A stretch of 13,157 bases of DNA, from NCBI GenBank assembly GCA_030041195.1, contig JASHOI010000782.1:1-13157 (forward strand), in the 5' to 3' direction. Under the pieces are notes generated by a model, which had not been told where the DNA came from, made no database searches, and saw only the letters and a list, made by a program, of their open reading frames with translations. Every line of letters starts with the position of its first letter. Positions within the stretch are counted from its first letter, which is position 1. This DNA is from Streptosporangiaceae bacterium. Lineage in GTDB: Bacteria; Actinomycetota; Actinomycetes; Streptosporangiales; Streptosporangiaceae. Positions 1-7,386 of this stretch are shown in pieces. Made by a program: the position numbers and the translations under genes.

Positions 1-2658
1 AGCGCGGCCGGGGCCGTCACCGCGGCTTCCGCGCGGCAGGCCGCCACGGGCGCAGCCGCCACGGGCGCAGCCGCCGCGCCAGGCAGCAACCTGCTGCTCA
101 ACCCCGGCGCGGGCGCCGGAGACGTGTCAAGGCTGGGCTGGGACGCGGTGACGATCCCGGGCTGGCAGATCAGCCAGGGACTGCCCACCGTGGTCGATTA
201 CGGCACCAGGGGCTTCCCTGGCGCCTCGGGAGCCCAGCCGACCGGCCACCCCGCCCGGCTGTTCGCCGGCGGTGCCGGCGGCACCGCCGTGCTCACCCAG
301 CGGCTGCCGCTGCGGACCGCGGCCGGGCGCGGCGTGCCGCCCGGGACCACCTACCGCGTGTCCGGCTGGCTCGGCGGGACCGTGGTCAGCAAGGCCTCGC
401 TGGAAGTGATGTTCCTGTCCGCCACCGGCAAGGCGCTCGGCCAGCGCCGGATCGGCCCGGTCGGCGGGGCCGGTGACGCCAGCCATCCGGAGTTCGCGTG
501 GCGGCAGGGGAGCGGCACGCTGCCGGCCGGGACCCGCTCCGCAACGGCCGAGCTGGTCCTGCAGACCTCGCTCACCGACTACAACGGCCCGTACGCGCCG
601 ATGGTTGGCTATAACCGTGCGACAGCCGGTGGGCTGCGCTTCTCCGTGTCGGCGCCCGCCCAGGCCCGGGTGCTCAGCCCGCCCGCCGTGCACGTGCCGC
701 GCTACCAGCACGTGTTCCTGTTCTACTTCGAGAACGAGGACTTCCACCAGATCATCGGCAACACCAGCCAGGCGCCGTACTTCAACAGCCTGCTCCCGCA
801 CGCCAGCCTGCTCGGCCAGATGTACGCCGAGGAGCACCCGAGCGACGGCAACTACCTCGCGGTGGCCGGCGGCAGCACGTTCGGGGTCCCGCTGGACGAC
901 CCGGCCGAGGAGAACCCGCTGTACACGATCAACGCGCGCAACATCGCCGACCTCGTCGACGCCGCGCACGAGACGTGGAAGGGCTACCTGCAGAGCGCAG
1001 CCGGGCCGTGCGACGACACCGTGCACGGGTACTACTGGAACGACGACCTGCCGATGATGTACTTCGCCGACGTCAGGGAGCGGCCCGCGTACTGCGCGCA
1101 GCACATGGTCCCGCTGGCCAGCCTGGCCACGGACCTGCAGAAGACGTCGACCACCCCGAACTTCGCCTGGGTCAGCCCGGACGACTGCTTCGACATGGAG
1201 TCGTGCGGCATCAAGGCCGGCGACGACTTCCTCAAGACCGAGCTGAGCCTGATCATGCGCTCGCCGGCCTGGACCACGCAGCGGTCGCTGGCGATCATCA
1301 CGTTCGACGAGGACAACACCGACTACCAGCACCCGGCGCAGCGCATTCCCACGATCGTGCTGGGATCGCGCGGCGTGCGGCAGGGCTACGTCTCGCCGGT
1401 CCGCTACACGCACTACAGCCTGCTCCGGACGATCGAGGCCGCCCTCGGGCTCGGCACCCTCACCGGCAACGATTTCTACGCGCAGCCGCTCAACGACATT
1501 TTCAGCCGGAACGCGACGCCCGGTGCCACCGTGGCGTCAACCGGTGACACGGCCGGGGCCTCCGCACCGGCGCCAGCGGCCGACCTGGGCACCGCAGCGC
1601 GGCTGACGCCCGCCGCACCCGCCGCCGCGGCCTCGTCCGACCCCGCGCCGACCGCGTTCGTGGTGAACTACGCGTCGAACTCGGTGACGCCGGTCAACCT
1701 GGCGACGCGCAAGGCGGACGGCGCGATCGCGGTCGGCGACGACCCGGCCGCGATCGCGCTCACCCCGAATGGCCGCACCGCCTACGTGGTGAACTCGGGC
1801 TCCGGCACGGTGACCCCGATCAGCACCGCGACCCGCACCGCCGGCGCCGCGATCAGGGTCGGCACCGACCCGACCGCGATCGCGATCACGCCGGACGGCC
1901 GCACCGCCTACGTCACGAACTCCGGCTCGGACACGGTCACCCCGATCAGCACGTCCACCAACAAGGCCGGCCCGGCGATCCCGGTCGGCGCCTACCCGAA
2001 GGCGCTGGCGATCACACCCGACGGCGCCACGGTCTACGTGCTGGACTGGGAGGGCGGCTCGGTCACCCCGATCGCCACCGCCACCGGGCGGGCCGGCCCG
2101 GCGATCCCGGTCGGCGGGTTCCCGTCCGCGATCGCGATCACGCCGGACGGCGGCACCGCGTACGTCGTGAACTACGGCTCGGACACGGTGACCCCGGTTT
2201 CCACCGCAACCGGGGAAGCCGGCGCCCCGATCCCGGTCGGGCAGGCACCGAACGCGATCGCGATCACGCCGAACGGGCAGACCGCGTACGTGGTGAACGG
2301 CGACAGCCAGACGGTCACGCCGATCACGACCGCAACCGGGGAGGCCGGCGAGGCGATCGGCGTCGGGTACTCGCCGGTGTCGGTCACGGTCTCCCCGTCC
2401 GGCGCCGCCGCCTACGTGGTCAACGTGATCTCCGGCACGGTGACGCCGGTCGCCACCGGCAACGACGCGGCCGGCGCGGCGCTGTCGGTGGGCCTGTACG
2501 ACTACCCGACCGCGATCTCGTTCCAGTCGTCCGGCTCCGGCGCGCTGGTGATCGACACCTATGAGGGCACGGTGACGCCGGTCAACACCGCGACCGGCCA
2601 CGTGTACCCGGCGATCACGGTCGGGAACTACCCGGTGGCCGTCGCGATCACCTCGTGA
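1..2658 (+). CDS. Phosphoesterase-YVTN beta-propeller fusion protein, 5' end missing
   Basis: The frame is open from base 1, so the true start lies upstream; the GTG at 124 falls inside a conserved domain and is not credible as the start. Visible residues 1-28 are Ala/Gly-rich, as at the end of a signal peptide or a linker. About residues 30-218 resemble a jelly-roll carbohydrate-binding-like domain (opening [11 protein letters not shown], then IPGWQ). About 230-500 match the phosphoesterase family that includes AcpA acid phosphatases and phospholipase C: FENEDF at 727-744, HPSDGNY near 835, and FDEDN at 1303-1317, the usual metal and catalytic regions. An Ala/Pro-rich linker (about 1516-1650) leads to eight YVTN-type blades that run to the stop. 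By family, the enzyme part hydrolyses phosphate esters outside the cytoplasm; the substrate cannot be read from sequence. The propeller may bind a partner or the cell surface. Domain assignment is firm, substrate unknown. Confidence 0.85.
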   Translation, partial: SAAGAVTAASARQAATGAAATGAAAAPGSNLLLNPGAGAGDVSRLGWDAVTIPGWQISQGLPTVVDYGTRGFPGASGAQPTGHPARLFAGGAGGTAVLTQRLPLRTAAGRGVPPGTTYRVSGWLGGTVVSKASLEVMFLSATGKALGQRRIGPVGGAGDASHPEFAWRQGSGTLPAGTRSATAELVLQTSLTDYNGPYAPMVGYNRATAGGLRFSVSAPAQARVLSPPAVHVPRYQHVFLFYFENEDFHQIIGNTSQAPYFNSLLPHASLLGQMYAEEHPSDGNYLAVAGGSTFGVPLDDPAEENPLYTINARNIADLVDAAHETWKGYLQSAAGPCDDTVHGYYWNDDLPMMYFADVRERPAYCAQHMVPLASLATDLQKTSTTPNFAWVSPDDCFDMESCGIKAGDDFLKTELSLIMRSPAWTTQRSLAIITFDEDNTDYQHPAQRIPTIVLGSRGVRQGYVSPVRYTHYSLLRTIEAALGLGTLTGNDFYAQPLNDIFSRNATPGATVASTGDTAGASAPAPAADLGTAARLTPAAPAAAASSDPAPTAFVVNYASNSVTPVNLATRKADGAIAVGDDPAAIALTPNGRTAYVVNSGSGTVTPISTATRTAGAAIRVGTDPTAIAITPDGRTAYVTNSGSDTVTPISTSTNKAGPAIPVGAYPKALAITPDGATVYVLDWEGGSVTPIATATGRAGPAIPVGGFPSAIAITPDGGTAYVVNYGSDTVTPVSTATGEAGAPIPVGQAPNAIAITPNGQTAYVVNGDSQTVTPITTATGEAGEAIGVGYSPVSVTVSPSGAAAYVVNVISGTVTPVATGNDAAGAALSVGLYDYPTAISFQSSGSGALVIDTYEGTVTPVNTATGHVYPAITVGNYPVAVAITS
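40..69 (+). repeat. Two tandem copies of a 15-bp unit in the coding sequence
   Basis: The unit GCCGCCACGGGCGCA occurs at 40-54 and again at 55-69, encoding AATGA twice in the Ala-rich segment before the first folded domain. It looks like slippage-prone linker sequence with no separate function. Confidence 0.7.
1654..2658 (+). repeat. Eight YVTN beta-propeller repeats of about 42 residues
   Basis: Units of about 126 bp repeat in frame. Each has the pattern AYVVN-x4-TVTPI-x-TAT, then AIPVG and [10 protein letters not shown]. Units 1-6 are regular at 42 residues. Unit 7 is slightly longer and degenerate, and unit 8 ends at the stop after AVAITS. This is protein-level repetition of the YVTN/YncE propeller type; eight blades would be enough to close one ring. 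The DNA identity between units, for example the recurring GCGATCGCGATCACGCC, comes from coding and is not a CRISPR or mobile repeat. Confidence 0.9.
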
Positions 2659-2669
2659 CCTGCGCGGGC

Positions 2670-2698
2670 TTCCAAAGGCGGCCCCACGTGGCCACACT
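2670..2698 (+). promoter_or_regulatory. Candidate promoter of sthA
   Basis: TTCCAA at 2670-2675, a 17-nt spacer and CACACT at 2693-2698 lie in the 46-nt gap before sthA. The -10-like box ends 6 nt before the GTG at 2705, which would give a leaderless or nearly leaderless mRNA. No convincing Shine-Dalgarno is present. The first base of the -10 departs from TANNNT, so this is tentative. A CCACGTGG palindrome sits in the spacer at 2684-2691. Confidence 0.4.
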
Positions 2699-2704
2699 GG
2701 GGAC

Positions 2705-4117
2705 GTGAGCGGTGTGCACGACTTTGACCTGCTGGTGATCGGTTCCGGGCCCGGCGGGCAGAAGGCCGCGATCGCCGCGGCCAAGCTGGACCGCCGGGTG
2801 GCGATCGTGGAGCGGCCGCGGATGCTCGGCGGGGTATGCCTGAACACCGGCACGATCCCGTCCAAGACGCTGCGGGAGGCCGTGCTCTACCTGACCGGCC
2901 TGGACCAGCGCGAGATGTACGGGCAGAGCTACCAGGTCAAGGACGAGATCACGATCGCCGACCTGACGGCCAGGACCCAGCACGTGGTCGGCCGGGAGAG
3001 CCACGTCGTGCGCAGCCAGCTGACCAGGAACGGGGTCACGATCATGGCCGGCACCGGCCGGTTCACCGGCCCGAACACCGTCGAGATCGACGACGGCGCC
3101 AGCCGGCTGCGCCGGGTCACCGCCAAGGACATCGTGATCGCGACCGGCACCAGGCCCGCCAGGCCGGGCACGGTGGCCTTCGACGAGAAGACGATCATCG
3201 ACGCCGACGGCGTGCTGCACCTGGACCGTGTCCCGAGGTCGATGCTGGTGGCCGGCGCCGGCGTGATCGGCATCGAGTACGCGTCGATGTTCGCCGCGCT
3301 GGGCACCAAGGTGACGGTCGTGGAGCAGCGCGACCGGATGCTGGAGTTCTGCGACCTCGAGGTCGTGGAGGCGCTCAAGTACCACCTGCGCGACCTCGCC
3401 GTGACGTTCCGGTTCGGCGAGACCGTCACGTCGGTCGAGGCGCATCACGTCGGCGCGATCGCGTCGCTGGCCAGCGGCAAGAGGATCCCGGCCGAGACGG
3501 TGCTGTACTCGGCGGGCCGGCAGGGCAGCACCGACGAGCTCAACCTGGAGGCCGCCGGCCTGGCCGCGGACAAGCGCGGCCGGATCGAGGTGGACGAGTT
3601 CTTCCGCACCAAGGTCCCGCACATCTACGCGGTCGGCGACGTGATCGGGTTCCCGGCGCTGGCCGCCACGTCCATGGAGCAGGGCAGGCTCGCCGCGCAC
3701 CACGCCTGCGGTGAGCCGGTGCACGCCGCGCACCTGCTGCAGCCGATCGGGATCTACAGCCTGCCCGAGATCAGCTTCATCGGGAAGACCGAGGACCAGC
3801 TCACCGCCGAGTGCGTGCCGTTCGAGGTCGGCGTGTCCCGCTACCGCGAGCTGGCCCGCGGGCAGATCATCGGCGATTCCTACGGGGTGCTCAAGCTGCT
3901 GGTCTCGCCGGAGGATCACACGCTGCTCGGCGTGCACGTGTTCGGCACCGGGGCCACCGAACTGGTACATATCGGGCAGGCGGTGATGGGCTGCGGCGGC
4001 ACCATCGACTACCTGGTCGACGCGGTCTTCAACTACCCGACGCTGGCGGAGTCCTACAAGGTCGCGGCGCTCGACGCCACCAACAAGATGCGCCTGGTCG
4101 AGCGCTTCTCGGCGTGA
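2705..4117 (+). CDS. sthA: Si-specific NAD(P)+ transhydrogenase (soluble transhydrogenase)
   Basis: This 470-residue cytoplasmic flavoprotein would transfer hydride between NADPH and NAD+, balancing the two cofactor pools. It has the fold of pyridine-nucleotide disulfide oxidoreductases: FAD-binding GSGPGG at residues 13-18, NAD(P)-binding GAGVIG at 184-189, the second FAD motif AVGD at 309-312, and a dimerisation domain from about 345. The active-site loop reads [13 protein letters not shown], so C45 is present but the second redox Cys is T50. The usual HPTxxE near the C-terminus is YPTLAE. Both changes are what I know of E. coli SthA and exclude a lipoamide dehydrogenase or glutathione reductase. 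Length matches the family (about 466). The GTG start gives the expected short N-terminus. The gene converges on the FmdB gene, with 2 nt between the stops. Confidence 0.93.
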   Translation: MSGVHDFDLLVIGSGPGGQKAAIAAAKLDRRVAIVERPRMLGGVCLNTGTIPSKTLREAVLYLTGLDQREMYGQSYQVKDEITIADLTARTQHVVGRESHVVRSQLTRNGVTIMAGTGRFTGPNTVEIDDGASRLRRVTAKDIVIATGTRPARPGTVAFDEKTIIDADGVLHLDRVPRSMLVAGAGVIGIEYASMFAALGTKVTVVEQRDRMLEFCDLEVVEALKYHLRDLAVTFRFGETVTSVEAHHVGAIASLASGKRIPAETVLYSAGRQGSTDELNLEAAGLAADKRGRIEVDEFFRTKVPHIYAVGDVIGFPALAATSMEQGRLAAHHACGEPVHAAHLLQPIGIYSLPEISFIGKTEDQLTAECVPFEVGVSRYRELARGQIIGDSYGVLKLLVSPEDHTLLGVHVFGTGATELVHIGQAVMGCGGTIDYLVDAVFNYPTLAESYKVAALDATNKMRLVERFSA

Positions 4118-4119
4118 CC

Positions 4120-4338
4120 TCAGCGGCCGCAGCCGCAGGCCCCGCCGCAGCAGCCGCCGCCACCTTGCGGCGCGGCCGGCGAGGAGCCCGCCCGGCCGCC
4201 GACCGCGACGGTGGACAGCAGCTTCACCGTGTCGTCATGGCCCTGCGGGCACGTGCAGGCCTGCGAGGACTCGCTCATCGGGCGGGTCAGCTCGAACGTG
4301 TCGCCGCAAGCGCGGCACCGGTACTCATATCGCGGCAC
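4120..4338 (-). CDS. FmdB-family zinc-ribbon protein
   Basis: This 72-residue protein opens with MPRYEYRCRACGDTFELTRP, the hallmark of the FmdB/CxxC_CxxC-SSSS zinc-ribbon family. The first knuckle is C8-x2-C11. The second is C28-T-C30-P-Q-G-H34, so the fourth ligand may be His. The tail is Gly-rich and ends in a Cys cluster (GGCCGGACGCGR), which could hold metal. The family is named after a putative regulator of a formamidase/amidase operon, but its molecular role is poorly defined; I assign none. The GTG start at 4338 is fixed by the conserved MPxYEY opening. It is divergent from csoR with 59 nt between starts, and its stop is 2 nt from that of sthA. Confidence 0.85.
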   Translation of the reverse strand: MPRYEYRCRACGDTFELTRPMSESSQACTCPQGHDDTVKLLSTVAVGGRAGSSPAAPQGGGGCCGGACGCGR

Positions 4339-4344
4339 GACCCC

Positions 4345-4350
4345 AGTTTA
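4345..4350 (-). promoter_or_regulatory. -10 box of the FmdB gene, leaderless layout
   Basis: On the minus strand TAAACT is followed by 6 nt (GGGGTC) and then the GTG start at 4338. This spacing puts transcription initiation at about the start codon, as in leaderless actinobacterial genes. No good -35 was found at 16-19 nt. Confidence 0.55.
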
Positions 4351-4378
4351 AGGCCCGGCCTGTCGCCTGGCGTCCAAC

Positions 4379-4391
4379 TACCCCGTAAGCT
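4379..4391 (+). promoter_or_regulatory. -10 box of csoR with a small overlapping dyad
   Basis: TAAGCT at 4386-4391 ends 6 nt before the GTG at 4398, the leaderless layout. TACCCCGTA (4379-4387) overlaps its first two bases; it is a TAC/GTA dyad with a C-rich centre, loosely like half of a known CsoR operator, which usually pairs C-runs with G-runs. If CsoR binds here it would repress itself. The -10 is reasonable; the operator is speculative. Confidence 0.45.
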
Positions 4392-4397
4392 CGTGAC

Positions 4398-4679
4398 GTG
4401 CGAGGGTACACGCAGGATAAGGACGCGTATCTCAAACGGCTGCGCCGGATCGAGGGCCAGGTGCGCGGCCTGCAGCGCATGGTCGAAGAGGACGTGTACT
4501 GCATCGACGTGCTCACCCAGGTCTCCGCCGTCACCCGGGCGCTGCAGGCGGTCGCCCTCGGCCTGCTCGAGGACCACCTCGGCCACTGCGTGGCCCAGGC
4601 GGTCGAGCAGGGCGGCCCGGAGGCAGAGGACAAGGTGAAGGAAGCCGCCGCGGCCGTTTCGCGCCTGGTCAGGTCCTGA
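4398..4679 (+). CDS. csoR: CsoR-type copper-sensing transcriptional repressor
   Basis: This 93-residue all-helical protein belongs to the CsoR/RcnR (DUF156) family: YLKRLRRIEGQVRGLQRMV at 11-29, then EEDVYCIDVLTQ, then LEDHLGHC. The Cu(I) ligands line up as C35, H60 and C64, matching the Cys-His-Cys triad of M. tuberculosis CsoR (C36, H61, C65). Y34, next to the first Cys, is also kept, and acidic residues near 77-82 are where the allosteric Glu is expected. In the family, apo-protein binds DNA as a tetramer and Cu(I) releases it. The GTG start gives a normal-length protein and follows a -10 box by 6 nt. No copper ATPase or chaperone gene is visible, so its targets lie outside the window or it regulates itself or the divergent FmdB gene. 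Confidence 0.88.
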   Translation: MRGYTQDKDAYLKRLRRIEGQVRGLQRMVEEDVYCIDVLTQVSAVTRALQAVALGLLEDHLGHCVAQAVEQGGPEAEDKVKEAAAAVSRLVRS

Positions 4680-4688
4680 ACCGCGGAG

Positions 4689-4728
4689 GCTAGCGGTCCG
4701 GCGGCGGTCCAGAGCCGCCGGGGCTAGC
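4689..4728. terminator. Bidirectional hairpin between csoR and the MFS gene
   Basis: An inner stem CGGCGGC (4699-4705) pairs with GCCGCCG (4714-4720) across an 8-nt loop, flanked by GCTAGC at 4689-4694 and 4723-4728, which can also pair. It lies between two convergent stops; the MFS stop codon (4724-4726) is inside the outer arm. There is no T-run, as is common in GC-rich actinobacteria. Confidence 0.55.
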
Positions 4729-6550
4729 TGTCCGGTGGCGCGCTGGCCCGCGCCTGGCTGCCCGCTGCGGGCGGCACCACGTCGTCGCCGGGCAGCGCGG
4801 GAATGACGTCGCGCGCGGGCGGCGGCGTGACCCCGGGCGCCGCGTCGTCGTAGTAGAACCGGCGGCCGCGCAGCAGCGAGATCACCGCGCCGCCCAGCGA
4901 GAGCGCGATCGCGGCGCTGAACACGATGATCAGGCCGTGGTGGAACGGGCCGGAGATCAGGTTCGGGAAGAACCGGTTGCCGGTCAGCACGGCCACGTTG
5001 TGCGCGGGCAGCGTCTTGAGCACGCCGGACGGGCCGAGCAGGGTGCGCATCGGGTTGTAGCCGAGCAGCGCGGAGAACAGCGTGCTGACCGGGGGCAGGT
5101 GCGCCACGTGCGAGGCGACCGAGGCGGGCACGCCCTGGGCCCGCAGGCCGCTGGTCAGGGTCCGCGGCAGCGTGGACGCCAGCCCGGCGATCATCAGCGA
5201 GAAGAAGATGCCGATCGACAGCGACATGCCGGAGTTCTGGAAGGTCGAGCGCATCCCGGAGGCCGCGCCGCGGTCCCAGGCCGGGACACTGCTCATGATC
5301 GCCGAGGTGTTGGGCGAGGCGAACAGGCCGGAGCCGACCCCGTTGCCGAAGATGATGATCGCGAACAGCCAGTACGGGAACCCGACCGGCAGCAGCATCA
5401 GCCCGGTGAACGCGCACGCCGCGAGCAGCAGCCCGGCGGTGGCGAACGGCCGCGGGCCGTAGCGGTCCGACAGGATCCCGGAGATCGGGCCGGCGATCAG
5501 GAACCCGGCGGTCAGCGGCAGCATGTAGATGCCCGCCCACAGCGGCGTGACAAGGAAGTTGTAGCCGTGCAGCGGCAGCCAGATCCCGGCCAGCCAGATC
5601 ACGAGCATGAACTGCAGCCCGCCGCGCGCGATCGCGCCCATCAGGCTGGCCGCGTTCCCCGCCGCGAACGCCCGGATCTTGAACAGGCTCATCCGGAACA
5701 TCGGCTCGGGGATCTTGGTCTCGATGATCCCGAAGATGATCAGCAGCCCGGCGCCGCCGGCCAGCCCGGCGATCACCAGCGGATTGGTCCACCCGGTGGG
5801 GTGCCCGCCGTACGGCTGGATGCCGTACGTGATCGCGGCCAGCAGGACCGCGGCGCCGACCGCGAACGTGGCGTTGCCGGCCCAGTCGATGCGCGCCCGC
5901 CGGGTGGTGGCGATCTCGCGCAGGCTGCGGTAGGCCCATACCGTGCCGAACGCGCCGATCGGCACGTTGATCCAGAACACCGCGCGCCAGTCCCACGCGG
6001 CGAGCAGGCCGCCGAGCAGCAGCCCGACGAACTGGCCGGAGATGCCCGCGATCTGGTTGACGCCGAGGGCCATGCCGCGCTGGTTCGCTGGGAACGCGTC
6101 GGTGAGGATCGCCGCCGAGTTCGACATCAGCATCGCCCCGCCGAACGCCTGCACCACCCGCCAGCCGATCAGCCACAGGGCACCGGCGCCGCCGGTCATC
6201 GGGTCCAGGGACAGGGCGATCGACGCCAGCGTGAACACGACGAAGCCGAGGTTGTAGATCTTGACCCGGCCGAACATGTCGCCGAGCCGTCCCAGCGTCA
6301 CCACGAGCACCGACTGGACCAGCAGGTAGCCCATGATCATCCACAGCAGGTAGCTGATGTTGCCGGGAGCCAGCGGGTTCAGGTGGATGCCGCGGAAGAT
6401 GGCCGGCATCGCGATGATCACGATCGAGGCGTCGATGGTCGCCATCGACATGCTGAGCGTGGTGTTGGAGAGCGCTACCCACTTGTACCGGTCGCCGTCG
6501 CTGCGAGATCCACTGCTTCCCGGCTGCTCCAGCTCAGCGATCGTCCGCAC
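4724..6550 (-). CDS. DHA2-type MFS transporter, probable drug/metabolite exporter
   Basis: This 608-residue membrane protein is of the size and pattern of 14-helix DHA2 (EmrB/QacA) proton antiporters. Diagnostic motifs are TIDASIVIIAMPAI in the first helix (38-51), motif A GRLGDMFGR (87-95) after the second helix, the central GISGQFVGLLLGG (169-181) where motif C falls but without its Pro, and WRAVFWINVPIG (188-199). A long loop (about 460-530) precedes the last helix, and the tail is hydrophilic and Pro/Ala-rich. By family it would export a hydrophobic or cationic compound using the proton gradient; the substrate is unknown. The GTG start at 6550 is supported by a -10 box 7 nt upstream. It lies 38 nt downstream of a methyltransferase on the same strand, so it may be read both from its own promoter and by read-through. 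Confidence 0.88.
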   Translation of the reverse strand: MRTIAELEQPGSSGSRSDGDRYKWVALSNTTLSMSMATIDASIVIIAMPAIFRGIHLNPLAPGNISYLLWMIMGYLLVQSVLVVTLGRLGDMFGRVKIYNLGFVVFTLASIALSLDPMTGGAGALWLIGWRVVQAFGGAMLMSNSAAILTDAFPANQRGMALGVNQIAGISGQFVGLLLGGLLAAWDWRAVFWINVPIGAFGTVWAYRSLREIATTRRARIDWAGNATFAVGAAVLLAAITYGIQPYGGHPTGWTNPLVIAGLAGGAGLLIIFGIIETKIPEPMFRMSLFKIRAFAAGNAASLMGAIARGGLQFMLVIWLAGIWLPLHGYNFLVTPLWAGIYMLPLTAGFLIAGPISGILSDRYGPRPFATAGLLLAACAFTGLMLLPVGFPYWLFAIIIFGNGVGSGLFASPNTSAIMSSVPAWDRGAASGMRSTFQNSGMSLSIGIFFSLMIAGLASTLPRTLTSGLRAQGVPASVASHVAHLPPVSTLFSALLGYNPMRTLLGPSGVLKTLPAHNVAVLTGNRFFPNLISGPFHHGLIIVFSAAIALSLGGAVISLLRGRRFYYDDAAPGVTPPPARDVIPALPGDDVVPPAAGSQARASAPPDS

Positions 6551-6557
6551 TCGATTG

Positions 6558-6590
6558 AGTCTACCGCGAAAAAGTTGCTTGATGGCAACT
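6558..6590 (-). promoter_or_regulatory. MFS gene promoter with an inverted-repeat operator
   Basis: On the minus strand TAGACT (6563 down to 6558) ends 7 nt before the GTG at 6550. A TTGCCA -35-like box lies 19 nt further upstream (6588 to 6583). An 18-bp inverted repeat, AGTTGC-N6-GCAACT (6573-6590), covers this -35 region, where a repressor would block polymerase. Its size and shape suit a MarR- or TetR-type dimer; no such regulator gene is in the window. Confidence 0.55.
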
Positions 6591-7386
6591 ACTTAACTGC
6601 GAGCCGCACCCGGTACGTCCACCACCAGGTCAGCGGCTCGCTGAGCCGCCGCGCGGCCACCTCCCTGAGCGCGGTAAGGCCGAGCTCTTCCTCGGTCACG
6701 CCGTCGGCGAGGAAGTCGGCGGTGTTGGTGATCGCGCTGAGCGCCAGCCCCACCAGCCGGTCCGCGCCGCCCTGGTCGCGCCCGTGCACCGCGATCTCGG
6801 CGCAGTACCGGAACAGCCCGCTTTCCCGCAGTCGCCCCAGGTGGTCCTTGCCCCGGTGCGCTTCGGGGATGCCGCGCCTGGCCTGCTCGGCCTCGACCCG
6901 GCCGGCCACGTTCTCCCAGGCCGCGGCCGTCTCCCAGTCGATCCACGGCGGCCAGTCACAGTCGTAGGCGGCCAGCACGCCGCCGGGGCGCAGCAGCCTG
7001 CCGATCTCCGGCAGCGCCCGGGCGGGGTCGAACCAGTGCATCGCCTGGCTCGCGGTCACAACGTCGGCGCACCCGGCTGGCAGGCCGCTGTCCTCGGCGG
7101 TCGCGCCGAGGACCGTGAACCGGGTTCCCGACCCGAGCCGGGCTCCGGCGACCCGGCGTTCGGCGAGGCGGCGCATGCCGCCGGACGGCTCGACCGCGGT
7201 GACCTGCCGGGCGCTGTTGGCCCAGGCCACGGCCGACAGGCCGGTGCCCGCGCCGAGATCGACCACGTCGGGCCGGTCCAGGCCGGCCCACTGCATGATC
7301 AGGGTGATCAGGTCGCCCGGCGGGCGCGGCCTGACCGCATCGTAGGCGTCGGCCACGCCGGAGAATCTCGAGGCGGCGTCGGGCAT
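6589..7386 (-). CDS. Class I SAM-dependent methyltransferase
   Basis: This 265-residue protein has the Rossmann methyltransferase order: FSGVADAYDAVRP at 8-20, motif I DLGAGTGLS (43-51), an acidic residue E66 at the end of strand 2 for the SAM ribose, AEDSGLP near 97-103, TASQAMHWFD (111-120) and LLRPGGVLA (131-139). The HWF motif is typical of UbiE/trans-aconitate-type small-molecule methyltransferases; the acceptor cannot be told. The ATG at 7386 is chosen because the conserved N-terminus starts there and GGGAG (7392-7396) lies 5 nt before it. The frame stays open further upstream, but that sequence is the antisense-like shadow of the regulator gene. It overlaps the end of the regulator gene by 79 nt, and its stop lies in the right arm of the MFS operator. 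Confidence 0.85.
   Translation of the reverse strand: MPDAASRFSGVADAYDAVRPRPPGDLITLIMQWAGLDRPDVVDLGAGTGLSAVAWANSARQVTAVEPSGGMRRLAERRVAGARLGSGTRFTVLGATAEDSGLPAGCADVVTASQAMHWFDPARALPEIGRLLRPGGVLAAYDCDWPPWIDWETAAAWENVAGRVEAEQARRGIPEAHRGKDHLGRLRESGLFRYCAEIAVHGRDQGGADRLVGLALSAITNTADFLADGVTEEELGLTALREVAARRLSEPLTWWWTYRVRLAVK

Noticed and set aside
124..2658. GTG at 124 as the start of the phosphoesterase-propeller gene
   Set aside because: The same frame is open from base 1 and the conserved NLLLNPGAG opening lies before 124, so the gene is simply cut by the window edge.
1654..2658. CRISPR array or tandem DNA satellite
   Set aside because: The 126-bp periodicity is in frame, degenerate and explained by YVTN protein repeats; there are no spacers.
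1537..2865. Long minus-strand frame opposite the propeller region
   Set aside because: It is an Arg/Asp/Gly-rich mirror of the 126-bp repeats, with no recognisable domain, and conflicts with a well-supported plus-strand gene.
2648..3970. Long minus-strand frame opposite sthA
   Set aside because: Composition is typical of antisense frames in GC-rich DNA (His/Arg/Asp/Gly-rich) and sthA is certain from its motifs.
2705..4117. Dihydrolipoamide dehydrogenase or mycothione/glutathione reductase
   Set aside because: The second redox Cys is Thr (CLNTGT) and the catalytic HPT motif is YPT, as in SthA.
4287..6967. Long frames on both strands overlapping the MFS gene
   Set aside because: They lack hydrophobic segments and domains; the 608-residue transporter frame carries every diagnostic motif.
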